Below are positions 17,680-25,090 of a stretch of 64,000 nt of DNA, one piece after another. Source of the stretch: RGIG7213 sp045540335 (GTDB lineage: Bacteria; Bacillota; Clostridia; Oscillospirales; CAG-272); contig JAZQHC010000020.1 of the NCBI GenBank assembly GCA_045540335.1, positions 15,381 to 79,380 of the forward strand. The letters are read 5' to 3'. The position numbers and the translations under genes were made by a program. Position 1 is the first letter of the stretch. Each line of letters begins with the position of its first letter. The notes under the pieces were generated by a model. That model was not told where the DNA came from, searched no databases, and saw only the letters and a program-made list of their open reading frames with translations.

Positions 17680-17946
17680 TTATTTTCTGATACCGAGTTT
17701 GTCGATAATTGCGCGGTATCTGTTGATATCCTTCTTCATAAGGTAGTTAAGAAGGTTTCTTCTTTGACCAACCATTTTAAGAAGACCTCTTCTGGAGTGG
17801 TGGTCGTTTTTGTTTACTTTGAGGTGTTCGTTAAGCGTGTTGATTCTTTTTGTAAGAATAGCTACTTGAACTTCGGGCGAGCCTGTGTCGCTTTCGTGTA
17901 TTTTGTATTCGGAAATGATTTGTTGTTTTTCTTCTTTAAGAAGCAT
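17680..17946 (-). CDS. rpsO: 30S ribosomal protein S15
   Basis: 88 residues, the normal S15 length. Key stretches are HESDTGSPEVQVAILTKRIN, LNEHLKVNKNDHHSRRGLL and the KDINRYRAIIDKLGIRK end. I placed the start at the ATG reading MLLKEEKQQI, preceded by AAGGTG; an upstream in-frame ATG would add 13 unrelated residues. S15 binds the 16S rRNA central-domain three-way junction and often represses its own mRNA. The leader upstream is long and structured. Confidence 0.97.
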   Translation of the reverse strand: MLLKEEKQQIISEYKIHESDTGSPEVQVAILTKRINTLNEHLKVNKNDHHSRRGLLKMVGQRRNLLNYLMKKDINRYRAIIDKLGIRK

Positions 17947-18059
17947 TGTAATATTCACCTTTCTTATTTTAAAGTCGTAATACAAGGCATACGGCGGGTG
18001 ATACGCGCCTTTGGTGTGCGCCTTGTTTCCCGTAAACCGTGTATTCGCGTGCCATACCG
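17947..18059 (-). promoter_or_regulatory. rpsO 5' leader, possible S15 autoregulatory RNA
   Basis: About 113 nt from the predicted transcript start to the rpsO ATG, GC-richer than its flanks. One 6-bp pairing (CAAGGC / GCCTTG, plus-strand 17983-17988 with 18020-18025) encloses 31 nt. A competing pairing of GGTATG near the 5' end with CGTATGCC is possible. S15 leaders that bind the protein are known in several bacterial groups with unrelated folds; whether this one does is inference. Confidence 0.45.
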
Positions 18060-18065
18060 AGATGT

Positions 18066-18094
18066 ATTATACCACGCGAAAACAAATTTGTAAA
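18066..18094 (-). promoter_or_regulatory. Promoter of rpsO
   Basis: Minus strand TTTACA, 17 nt, TATAAT: near-consensus. It places the transcript start about 113 nt before the gene. Confidence 0.8.
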
Positions 18095-18125
18095 TACCTT
18101 TTTTTAAAAAAACACAAATAAATTC

Positions 18126-18154
18126 TTGCCATATGCGCGTTTTTATGATATACT
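18126..18154 (+). promoter_or_regulatory. Promoter of the GNAT gene
   Basis: TTGCCA, 17 nt, TATACT, followed 25 nt later by the ATG and its AAAGGGGGAG ribosome binding site. Divergent from the rpsO promoter. Confidence 0.7.
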
Positions 18155-18179
18155 GTTTACGTTTTAAAGGGGGAGTAAT

Positions 18180-18665
18180 ATGAAAATGTATTTAAGAAAA
18201 GCAACCGTTTCGGAAAAAGATACTGTTTGGTCGCTTTACAAAAGCGTTATCGGTGAAAACGGCTGTGCGTGGGATGAAAGCTACCCCGGGAAAACAGAGC
18301 TTCAAACAGATTTTGAAACTGAAAATATATACGTTTACGTTTTGGAAGAACGAATAATAGGCGCAGTATCCGTAATTCACAAAAACGAGCTTGACGGCTT
18401 TGATTTTTGGCAAGTAAACGACGGAAATCAAAAGGAATTTGCACGTGTCGTTATAGACAAGCGTTACCAAGGCAACGGATATGCCGCCGCAATGGTAGGC
18501 GAGCTGATTTCTTTGTTAAAAAAAGAAAATTGCTCTTCACTTCATATTTTAGTGGCAAAATGCAATACGGCAGCGCAAAAAACGTATCAAAAGCTTGGTT
18601 TTCAGATACGCGGCGAATGTAAAGAGTACGGCATTTTCTACTATGCTTGCGAGCTTGTATTATAA
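18180..18665 (+). CDS. GNAT-family N-acetyltransferase
   Basis: 161 residues of GNAT fold: the acetyl-CoA loop is ARVVIDKRYQGNGYAAAMV (Gln/Arg-x-x-Gly-x-Gly/Ala), followed by LHILVAKCNTAAQKTYQKLG, the typical helix after the cofactor site. Substrate unknown; the small size and N-terminal YLRKATVSEKDTVWSLYKS fit small-molecule or protein N-acetylation. Single gene with its own promoter; a terminator follows at 18823 after a hairpin array. Confidence 0.88.
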   Translation: MKMYLRKATVSEKDTVWSLYKSVIGENGCAWDESYPGKTELQTDFETENIYVYVLEERIIGAVSVIHKNELDGFDFWQVNDGNQKEFARVVIDKRYQGNGYAAAMVGELISLLKKENCSSLHILVAKCNTAAQKTYQKLGFQIRGECKEYGIFYYACELVL

Positions 18666-18733
18666 CATAAAGTCCACGGTTCCACATTCGCCATACAGCA
18701 ATATTAAAAAAAGCTCGCTGTAAGGTGCGCTTT

Positions 18734-18811
18734 GCTTCATGGCGGCAACGCCGCCGCTTCATAGAAGCCGTAGGGCTTCTGCTTCATATTCGCCAACGGC
18801 GAATGCTTCAT
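18734..18811. repeat. Hairpin array A: three stem-loops between four copies of GCTTCAT
   Basis: Four exact copies of GCTTCAT (18734, 18756, 18781, 18805) separate three different perfect stem-loops: GGCGGC-AAC-GCCGCC, AGAAGCC-GTAG-GGCTTCT and ATTCGCC-AAC-GGCGAAT. The linker is constant while stem sequence, stem length (6 or 7 bp) and loop vary. The array lies in the 3' region of the GNAT transcript, before its terminator. Two related arrays occur at 32597 and 39531. No function is known to me. Confidence 0.85.
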
Positions 18812-18822
18812 TACCCAAAAAT

Positions 18823-18866
18823 ACCACCCGAAAAAGAAACTTATTTCTTCTTCGGGTGGTTTTGTT
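18823..18866 (+). terminator. Terminator downstream of GNAT gene and array A
   Basis: Stem ACCACCCGAA / TTCGGGTGGT, extended by AGAAA / TTTCT, followed by TTTGTTTT. The interval 18867-18958 shows nothing else. Confidence 0.85.
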
Positions 18867-18958
18867 TTATAAAATAACAAGCAGGTAATTTGTACAGCAA
18901 ATGCTTCTTGTTTTACAGAAACACTTCCTTATACAGCATAGGCTTGCACAACGTTTTT

Positions 18959-20413
18959 TTACATCTTTTTCCACGCATCTGCGGTGAAAAGCGCAAGAAT
19001 GGGAAATATTTCAAGCCTGCCCGCAAGCATATCAAATATCAGCACAAGCTTTGAAAGCACGCTGAATTGGCTGTAATTTGCCGCAGGGCCAACCGCTTCA
19101 AAGCCGGGACCCACGTTGTTAAAGCACGCCATAACCGCAGAAAGATTAGTGGTAACGGAAAAACCGTCTATCGAAACGATAATGAAGCTTATCACCACGA
19201 TAACAACATACGCAATAAGATACGTACCGATAGAATATATTATCTTTTCATCTACTATCTGGCAGTTATTTTTTATAACCTGTACCTTTTGCGGGCGTAT
19301 CGTTTGCTTTACGCTTCGCGCAAAGCTTTTAAATATCAACACCACGCGCGATAGCTTTATTCCGCCCGCGGTGCTTCCCGCGCACGCACCCGTCATCATA
19401 AGGCACAAAAGCACGGCTTTTGAAAACGACGGCCACGTATCGTAATTCGTTGTGGCGTATCCCGTGGTAGTAATAACGCTTGCAACCTGAAAAAGACTGT
19501 GGCGCAGGGCTTCAGAAAAAGTATCGTACATTCCGCGTACATCAAGTACTATAAGTATAACTGCAGAAAAAACCATACCGATATAAAGCCTTAATTCGCT
19601 GTTATGAAAAACATCCTTAAAGCGGCGCACCAGAAGCAAATAAAAGCAACCGAAATTAACACCGAAAAGCAACATGAATACAGCACATACGTTTTGTATG
19701 TACGGGCTGTGCGATGCTATACTGTCTGATCTTATACCGAATCCGCCGGTGCCCGCTGTGCCAAACGCGGTGCATACTGCCTCGAACAGGGACATTCCGC
19801 CAAGCAAAAGAAAAACTATATTCACCAAGGTAAGCACTATGTAAAGCAAATAAAGTATTTTTGCGTTTTTTTTCATACGCGGAACTATTTTGCCTACAGT
19901 AGGCCCCGGGCTTTCTGCACGAAGCAAGTGCATAGACGAGCCGTTATTTTTATTTCCCGCAGGGGCTATTGCTAAAAGAAATACAAGCACGCCCATTCCG
20001 CCTACCCAATGGCTGAACGAACGCCAGTACAAGCTGCCCCTTGTTAAAGCCTCAACATTTTCCACAACTGATGCGCCCGTTGTGGAAAAGCCCGAAACCA
20101 TTTCGAAAAAAGCGTCTATAAAATTCGGTATCTCGCCCGACAAACAGAATGGCAAGCATCCCAGCAAACTCATAAAAATCCATGCAAGGGCAACGGAAAC
20201 GACGCCCTCTTTTGCAAAAAGATTCTTTTTTTCGTTTCGACAAAGCAGCATTCCGCCCACCGAAATAAGCAAAATTATCGCCACGGTTACCGCAAAGGCA
20301 GATGCCGTGCGATAATCGCCGTCTATAAAGCACAGTATAAGGGCAGGCACCATAAACACCGCTTCAAAGGAAAGTATCTGGCTTATAATGCGCCCGACCG
20401 TTTTATAATTCAT
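18959..20413 (-). CDS. trkH: TrkH/KtrB-type potassium transporter, membrane subunit
   Basis: 484 residues with the four membrane-pore-membrane repeats of the Trk/Ktr/HKT family. Filter glycines are visible in MVSGFSTTGASV, FGTAGTGGFGIRS, VITTTGYATTNYD and CFNNVGPGFEAVGP. The N-terminal two extra helices fit TrkH. It conducts K+ when its cytosolic ring of TrkA subunits binds nucleotide. It begins 11 nt after the trkA stop, so the pair is one transcript. Confidence 0.95.
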   Translation of the reverse strand: MNYKTVGRIISQILSFEAVFMVPALILCFIDGDYRTASAFAVTVAIILLISVGGMLLCRNEKKNLFAKEGVVSVALAWIFMSLLGCLPFCLSGEIPNFIDAFFEMVSGFSTTGASVVENVEALTRGSLYWRSFSHWVGGMGVLVFLLAIAPAGNKNNGSSMHLLRAESPGPTVGKIVPRMKKNAKILYLLYIVLTLVNIVFLLLGGMSLFEAVCTAFGTAGTGGFGIRSDSIASHSPYIQNVCAVFMLLFGVNFGCFYLLLVRRFKDVFHNSELRLYIGMVFSAVILIVLDVRGMYDTFSEALRHSLFQVASVITTTGYATTNYDTWPSFSKAVLLCLMMTGACAGSTAGGIKLSRVVLIFKSFARSVKQTIRPQKVQVIKNNCQIVDEKIIYSIGTYLIAYVVIVVISFIIVSIDGFSVTTNLSAVMACFNNVGPGFEAVGPAANYSQFSVLSKLVLIFDMLAGRLEIFPILALFTADAWKKM

Positions 20414-20424
20414 AATAACACCGA

Positions 20425-21783
20425 TTATTCAAAAATATCGTTCAACTGATATATCGTTTCGCTATTGTTTGTAATAACGACCACCGAATCGCCCGGGAAA
20501 AATTTAGAATTACCATTCGGTATTTCCGTTTTTCCGCGCCGCGTGATACACGCAAGAAGAATATTTTTTCTTATTTTGATACTTTTCAATTCTTCACCGC
20601 AGTGCAAGGTGGTTTTATCTACGCGAAACTCTATTGCCTCTGTTTTTCCATCTGCAATAAGGTGAACAGAGCTTGCCGCCCCGGTTTGATTTCGCATAGC
20701 GCGAACGTATCCTACTATTATATTACACGAAAGCTCTTTAGGGCAAACGACGCTGCTTTGCGGCAAAAGATCAAGTATCGCATTATCATCCACGTGGTCA
20801 AGCTTCGTTATTACCTGCGGCACTTTATGGCTATGGCCGTAAAGCGATATTATCAAATTTAATTCGTCCATTCCCGTAAGCGCGATAAGCGCATCGCAAT
20901 GGTCGATACCTTCATTTTCAAGCACGTGGGCGCTTGTGGCGTCGCCCTTTATAACGTTCACCTCGGGTAACAATGCAGAAAGCTCGCGACAGCGGTCTTC
21001 GTCGTTATCTATTATGGTAACCTCGATACCAAGCCGCGTTAATTTTTCTGTAAGGTAAAGGCATATACGGCTTCCGCCGCAGATTATTACCCTTTTTGCC
21101 CTTTTTGTAATTATGCCGAGGTTTTTCAACAGCATGGTAAGATCGTCTGTGGAGGCAGTTACAAATATCCTGTCGCCCTCGCGCAGAACAACGTTTCCGT
21201 TAGGGGTAATAACGTTTCCTTCCCTTACTACCGTGCAAACAAGCACGTTGCATTTTACGATAGAATTAAGTTCCCACAGGGGCTTGTCCTTCAGCTTACT
21301 GTCTGACTCTATACGAAGCTCTACTATTTCTATTCTGCCCTTGGCAAACGTATCCAGCTTTAAAAATCCCGGATATCTTAATAATCTTTCTATTTCGACC
21401 GCGGCGCGCCTTTCGGGTGTAATTATCATAGACAAGGCAAACGCCTCGCGCATATCGTATATCTGTGCCGTATATTCCGGGTCGCGTATGCGCGCAATGG
21501 TATGAACGGCGGGATTCATCGTATGTGCCGTTAAGCAGCACAATAAATTCGTTTCGTCAGACCCTGCCGCAGCAATAACGATATCTGCCTGCTGTACGCC
21601 TGCATTATCCAACACGCTTTTAACCGCGCAGTTGCCGTTAACCGTCATAACATCGTAATTTTCTTCTATGTATTGTAAAACTTCGCTGTCGGTATCTATC
21701 ACGGTGATGTCGTAATCTTCCGTCGAAAGATGGCGCACTATCATAGCACCGACCTTTCCCGTTCCCGCAATAATGATCTTCAC
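20425..21783 (-). CDS. trkA: Trk system potassium uptake protein TrkA (RCK/KTN domains)
   Basis: 452 residues: two successive RCK_N Rossmann domains (MKIIIAGTGKVGAMIVRHL at 1 and RVIICGGSRICLYLTEKL at about 225), each followed by an RCK_C domain (KDKPLWELNSIV and GEELKSIKIRKNILLACITR). NAD(H) or ATP binding gates TrkH. GTG start with AAGGAG 8 nt upstream. No c-di-AMP riboswitch precedes it; only 27 nt separate it from the HAD gene. Confidence 0.95.
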   Translation of the reverse strand: MKIIIAGTGKVGAMIVRHLSTEDYDITVIDTDSEVLQYIEENYDVMTVNGNCAVKSVLDNAGVQQADIVIAAAGSDETNLLCCLTAHTMNPAVHTIARIRDPEYTAQIYDMREAFALSMIITPERRAAVEIERLLRYPGFLKLDTFAKGRIEIVELRIESDSKLKDKPLWELNSIVKCNVLVCTVVREGNVITPNGNVVLREGDRIFVTASTDDLTMLLKNLGIITKRAKRVIICGGSRICLYLTEKLTRLGIEVTIIDNDEDRCRELSALLPEVNVIKGDATSAHVLENEGIDHCDALIALTGMDELNLIISLYGHSHKVPQVITKLDHVDDNAILDLLPQSSVVCPKELSCNIIVGYVRAMRNQTGAASSVHLIADGKTEAIEFRVDKTTLHCGEELKSIKIRKNILLACITRRGKTEIPNGNSKFFPGDSVVVITNNSETIYQLNDIFE

Positions 21784-21810
21784 AAAAATTCTCCTTATTT
21801 TCGAGAGCTT

Positions 21811-22623
21811 TTAGTCCTCTTCTGCTTCTATGCGTTCTATCAAACCTGCTATTGCTCCGTCTGCACAGTGGCAAACAACGTAATTTGACATATCCTTTAT
21901 TTTCTGCAATCCTGATATCGGGCACGCAGAAACATCTGCACTGGCAAGCATATTTTCGTCGTTTTCGTAATCGCCGATGCAATACGTTTTAACATTACCC
22001 AACAAGGATTTAAGATATTTTACCTGTGCGCCCTTGGTAGCACCGGGGGCAAGCAATTCAAGCATCGTTCTGCACGAATACGACTTTTCGAACATACCGT
22101 TCGTTTTTTCGTCTATATATTTATTTGCCGCTTCAAGATCCTGTGCGCTTTCGCCTGCAAGAACGATTTTATTCCAGCCGTCAAGCGGCATTTGCGAAAG
22201 AGGCGTTTGTTCTACATGGGCAAAATAATTTTTCAGTTCATTGTATATAAGATCGTTGTCAGATGCGGCAAGATATCCGTCGCGGCAGTTTATACGTATG
22301 CCCAACGTCGGAAACTTCTCGTGCAGATCCATCAAAACAGGCATAACGGAAGGCCCGTCTAAGCAGATCTCGTTTATTCTTTTTTTATTAGGAACGTCGT
22401 AAAGATAGCTTCCGTTACAAAATACGCACGGTGCATTTACAAGCTCGTCATATCCGGGAACGATAGTGCCTATATTGTACGCCACCCTTCCGGAAGCAAA
22501 CGTAAATAAGCCGCCGTTTTCTTTGAAATAGCGTATAGCCTCGTTATTTCTTTTTATCCCCGATTCAGAGCCGGTGTAAGTGCCGTCGATATCGGAAATT
22601 ATTATTTTGCCTGAAAATTTCAT
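21811..22623 (-). CDS. HAD-superfamily (Cof-type) phosphatase
   Basis: 270 residues. Motif I IISDIDGTYTGS gives the nucleophilic Asp and acid/base Asp; motif II is TFASGR; motif IV is YCIGDYENDENMLASAD near the C-terminus. The large alpha/beta cap between motifs II and III is the Cof/C2B type, which acts on sugar phosphates and similar small molecules. I set the start at MKFSGKIII because AAAGGAT lies 8 nt upstream; a longer frame would translate the intergenic hairpins. Confidence 0.9.
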   Translation of the reverse strand: MKFSGKIIISDIDGTYTGSESGIKRNNEAIRYFKENGGLFTFASGRVAYNIGTIVPGYDELVNAPCVFCNGSYLYDVPNKKRINEICLDGPSVMPVLMDLHEKFPTLGIRINCRDGYLAASDNDLIYNELKNYFAHVEQTPLSQMPLDGWNKIVLAGESAQDLEAANKYIDEKTNGMFEKSYSCRTMLELLAPGATKGAQVKYLKSLLGNVKTYCIGDYENDENMLASADVSACPISGLQKIKDMSNYVVCHCADGAIAGLIERIEAEED

Positions 22624-22638
22624 TTTTAGATCCTTTCC

Positions 22639-22673
22639 GGGGTTTTCCCCATATAGGGCGGTAGTCACCGCCC
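22639..22673. other. Intergenic double hairpin between dapA and the HAD gene
   Basis: Two adjacent perfect inverted repeats, GGGG-TTTT-CCCC and GGGCGGT-AGTC-ACCGCCC, directly upstream of the HAD ribosome binding site. No T-run follows, so it is not a standard terminator. It may act as an mRNA processing or stability element (inference). Confidence 0.5.
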
Positions 22674-22689
22674 CATAGCGCATTTACGT

Positions 22690-23580
22690 TTAAAAATCGC
22701 CTTCGTTATAGGCGTTTATCAATTCCTGTGCAACATGGGATTCGCAGCTTATCAAAGGCAGGCGCAACTCGCCCCTGCAATACCCCAGCTGTGCCATAAG
22801 GCTTTTTATCGTTATTGGATTAGAATCAAGATTAAGTGCCTTTAAAAGCGGATACATTCTGCGAAACATAACAGAAGCTTCAATATTTTTGCCTAAAATA
22901 AAATTCTCGTATATATTTCTAAACTCTTCGGGTAGGGCGTTTGAAACAACGCTTACACAGCCGCAGGCACCCATGCTTAAAAACGGCAGTATCATTGAAT
23001 CGTTGCCGCAATAAATATCGCACCCCGAAAGATTTGCCAATTTATCTGTAACGTCGGCAATGTCGCACGACGCTTCTTTTAAAGCTGAAATATTTTCGTG
23101 TGCAAAAAGTATCCGCGCGGTTTCCGTTTGAATATTTACACCCGTGCGCGACGGAACGTTATACATCATAACGGGAACGCTTGAAGATTCGGCAACCGTA
23201 AGATAGTGATGTATTATCCCCCTTTGCGACGGCTTGTTGTAATACGGCGTTACCGTAAGGATTCCGTGCACGCCGAGAGCGCACGTCTCTTTAACCAACG
23301 AAGCAGCACTTCGCGTATCTGCCGCACCGCACCCCGCAACAACGAAGATTTTCCCCTCTGTTGCCGAAAGCGTAAAATCTATAAGCTTAAGCCTTTCCGC
23401 CTTGCTGACGGTAGGCGATTCGCCCGTAGTGCCAAGAACGACTATACCGTCTATCCCTGCTTTTATCTGATTTGCCAAAACCGCCTTGTATGAAGAATAA
23501 TCTATTTCCCCATTAGAAAATGGGGTTATAACAGCGGTTATTATACCGTTTGGAAACCGCTTTTTGTCTATATATTCCAT
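22690..23580 (-). CDS. dapA: 4-hydroxy-tetrahydrodipicolinate synthase
   Basis: 296 residues, the usual DapA length. VVLGTTGESPTVSKAER binds pyruvate carboxylate, TPYYNKPSQRGIIHHY and MYNVPSRTGVNI hold the catalytic Tyr residues, and SALKEASCDI holds the Schiff-base Lys. It condenses pyruvate with aspartate semialdehyde, feeding lysine, diaminopimelate for peptidoglycan, and dipicolinate for spores. No lysine riboswitch is seen in the 140 nt upstream. An AT-rich TATAAT lies about 45 nt before the start on the minus strand. Confidence 0.96.
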   Translation of the reverse strand: MEYIDKKRFPNGIITAVITPFSNGEIDYSSYKAVLANQIKAGIDGIVVLGTTGESPTVSKAERLKLIDFTLSATEGKIFVVAGCGAADTRSAASLVKETCALGVHGILTVTPYYNKPSQRGIIHHYLTVAESSSVPVMMYNVPSRTGVNIQTETARILFAHENISALKEASCDIADVTDKLANLSGCDIYCGNDSMILPFLSMGACGCVSVVSNALPEEFRNIYENFILGKNIEASVMFRRMYPLLKALNLDSNPITIKSLMAQLGYCRGELRLPLISCESHVAQELINAYNEGDF

Positions 23581-23676
23581 TTTTGTACCCCGTAATAAAT
23601 AACTGTTGAAATTTTCACATTAATAGATTATAATGTAAAAAGCTTCACTGTATATTTTATGCGGAATACGCCGATG

Positions 23677-23705
23677 TTGACTGTTTGAGTTTATCATATT
23701 ATTTA
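23677..23705 (+). promoter_or_regulatory. Possible promoter of queA
   Basis: TTGACT, 17 nt, TATTTA, 32 nt before the queA ATG. The -10 is weak. Confidence 0.4.
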
Positions 23706-23736
23706 ACAAATGTCAACCTGATTGAGGATTTTTATT

Positions 23737-24807
23737 ATGAGCGATAGCACCCTTTTAACCACCAAAGCATATTATTACGACCTGCCGCAAGAGCTTATTG
23801 CACAATCGCCCGCAGAAAAGCGCGACGAATCGCGCCTGATGTGCGTAGATAAAAAAACGGGCAATATAGCGCACAGCACGTTTAAAGAGATAACGAATTA
23901 CCTTAAAAGCACAGACGTTCTTGTAATAAACAATTCGCGCGTTATACCTGCACGTATAATGGGAAGCAAGAAAAAAACGTCTGAAAGCCCCGATTCGCCC
24001 GCAAAGGTAGAGGTTTTGTTGCTTCGCGCAGTATCCAACGACATGTGGGAATGTATCGTGCACCCCGGAAAAAGGCTGAAGGTTGGTGCGGAAATAGAGT
24101 TTAACGGCGTTTTATCGGGCGTTATAGTACAGGTTAAGGAAGACGGAAACCGTTTGATACAATTCACCTACGATAAAGAAAAACATGGCAACATCTTCGC
24201 CGTTTTGGACGAGATAGGTTCTATGCCGACACCGCCGTACATAACGAAAAAGCTTGAAGATAAAAGCAGATATCAAACAGTTTACGCCAAAACGAACGGT
24301 TCTGCGGCTGCACCTACAGCAGGGCTTCACTTTACGGAGGAATTACTTCAAAAAATAAGGGATATGGGTGTAAAAATAGCGCCCGTTATGCTTCACGTGG
24401 GGCTTGGCACGTTTCGGCCCGTAAAGGTTGAAAACGTAAAGGACCATAAAATGCATTCTGAATATTTTGAAGTTTCAAAGGAAAGTGCGGATATAATAAA
24501 CAACGCCAAGAAAAACGGCGGAAGAATAATTTCAGTAGGTACTACCTCCACGCGCGTGTTAGAAAGTGCATCCGACGAAAACGGCGTTATCCACCCAATG
24601 GCAGCAGATACGGATATTTTCATATATCCGGGCTATAAATTCAAAGTGGTCGATGCTTTGATAACAAATTTTCACCTGCCCGAAAGTACGCTGTTGATGC
24701 TGGTTTCCGCATTTTCAGACCGCGAAATAATGCTAAACGCGTACAAAACCGCAGTTGAAGAAAAATACAGATTTTTCTCGTTTGGTGATGCGATGCTCAT
24801 AGTATAA
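23737..24807 (+). CDS. queA: S-adenosylmethionine:tRNA ribosyltransferase-isomerase
   Basis: 356 residues. YDLPQELIAQSPAEKRDESR, VINNSRVIPARI, TAGLHFTEELL, LHVGLGTFRPV and ITNFHLPESTLLML are the standard QueA landmarks. It adds the epoxycyclopentane ring to tRNA-bound preQ1, the penultimate step of queuosine synthesis. Start at ATG 23737, with GAGG about 10 nt upstream; a TTG 15 nt earlier overlaps that ribosome binding site and is rejected. No tgt gene is next to it in this window. Confidence 0.97.
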   Translation: MSDSTLLTTKAYYYDLPQELIAQSPAEKRDESRLMCVDKKTGNIAHSTFKEITNYLKSTDVLVINNSRVIPARIMGSKKKTSESPDSPAKVEVLLLRAVSNDMWECIVHPGKRLKVGAEIEFNGVLSGVIVQVKEDGNRLIQFTYDKEKHGNIFAVLDEIGSMPTPPYITKKLEDKSRYQTVYAKTNGSAAAPTAGLHFTEELLQKIRDMGVKIAPVMLHVGLGTFRPVKVENVKDHKMHSEYFEVSKESADIINNAKKNGGRIISVGTTSTRVLESASDENGVIHPMAADTDIFIYPGYKFKVVDALITNFHLPESTLLMLVSAFSDREIMLNAYKTAVEEKYRFFSFGDAMLIV

Positions 24808-25090
24808 AAGATTTCCGATTGGTAATTTTCTTATATCCCGTGAACATCGAAGATGCGATGTTTATCCTATAAAGAATAAGCAAGCAATGGCTGACGGTGA
24901 AAACCGAAAAATATTTTTACCGTAATGAAATTTAACAAAGCCTATTGCCTATGTTTATCTTGCCGACGGACAAATTAACGGTAAATGCTTTCTTACGCCA
25001 TACTTATTTTCAATTACTGCCGATAATCGTATATTTTCTGATTTCAAAAGAATCAGCAGAATAATTTTAAATTTCAAGGAGGAAACGATT

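Noticed and set aside
21784..21810. c-di-AMP riboswitch controlling trkA-trkH
   Set aside because: Only 27 nt separate trkA from the preceding gene, far too short for the aptamer.
23581..23736. Lysine riboswitch upstream of dapA
   Set aside because: Only about 140 nt, AT-rich, with none of the conserved lysine-aptamer helices.
24787..24870. Short direct repeat GATGCGATG near the queA end (24787 and 24852)
   Set aside because: The match is short and imperfect beyond 9 nt, with no other copies or structure; likely a chance or minor duplication.
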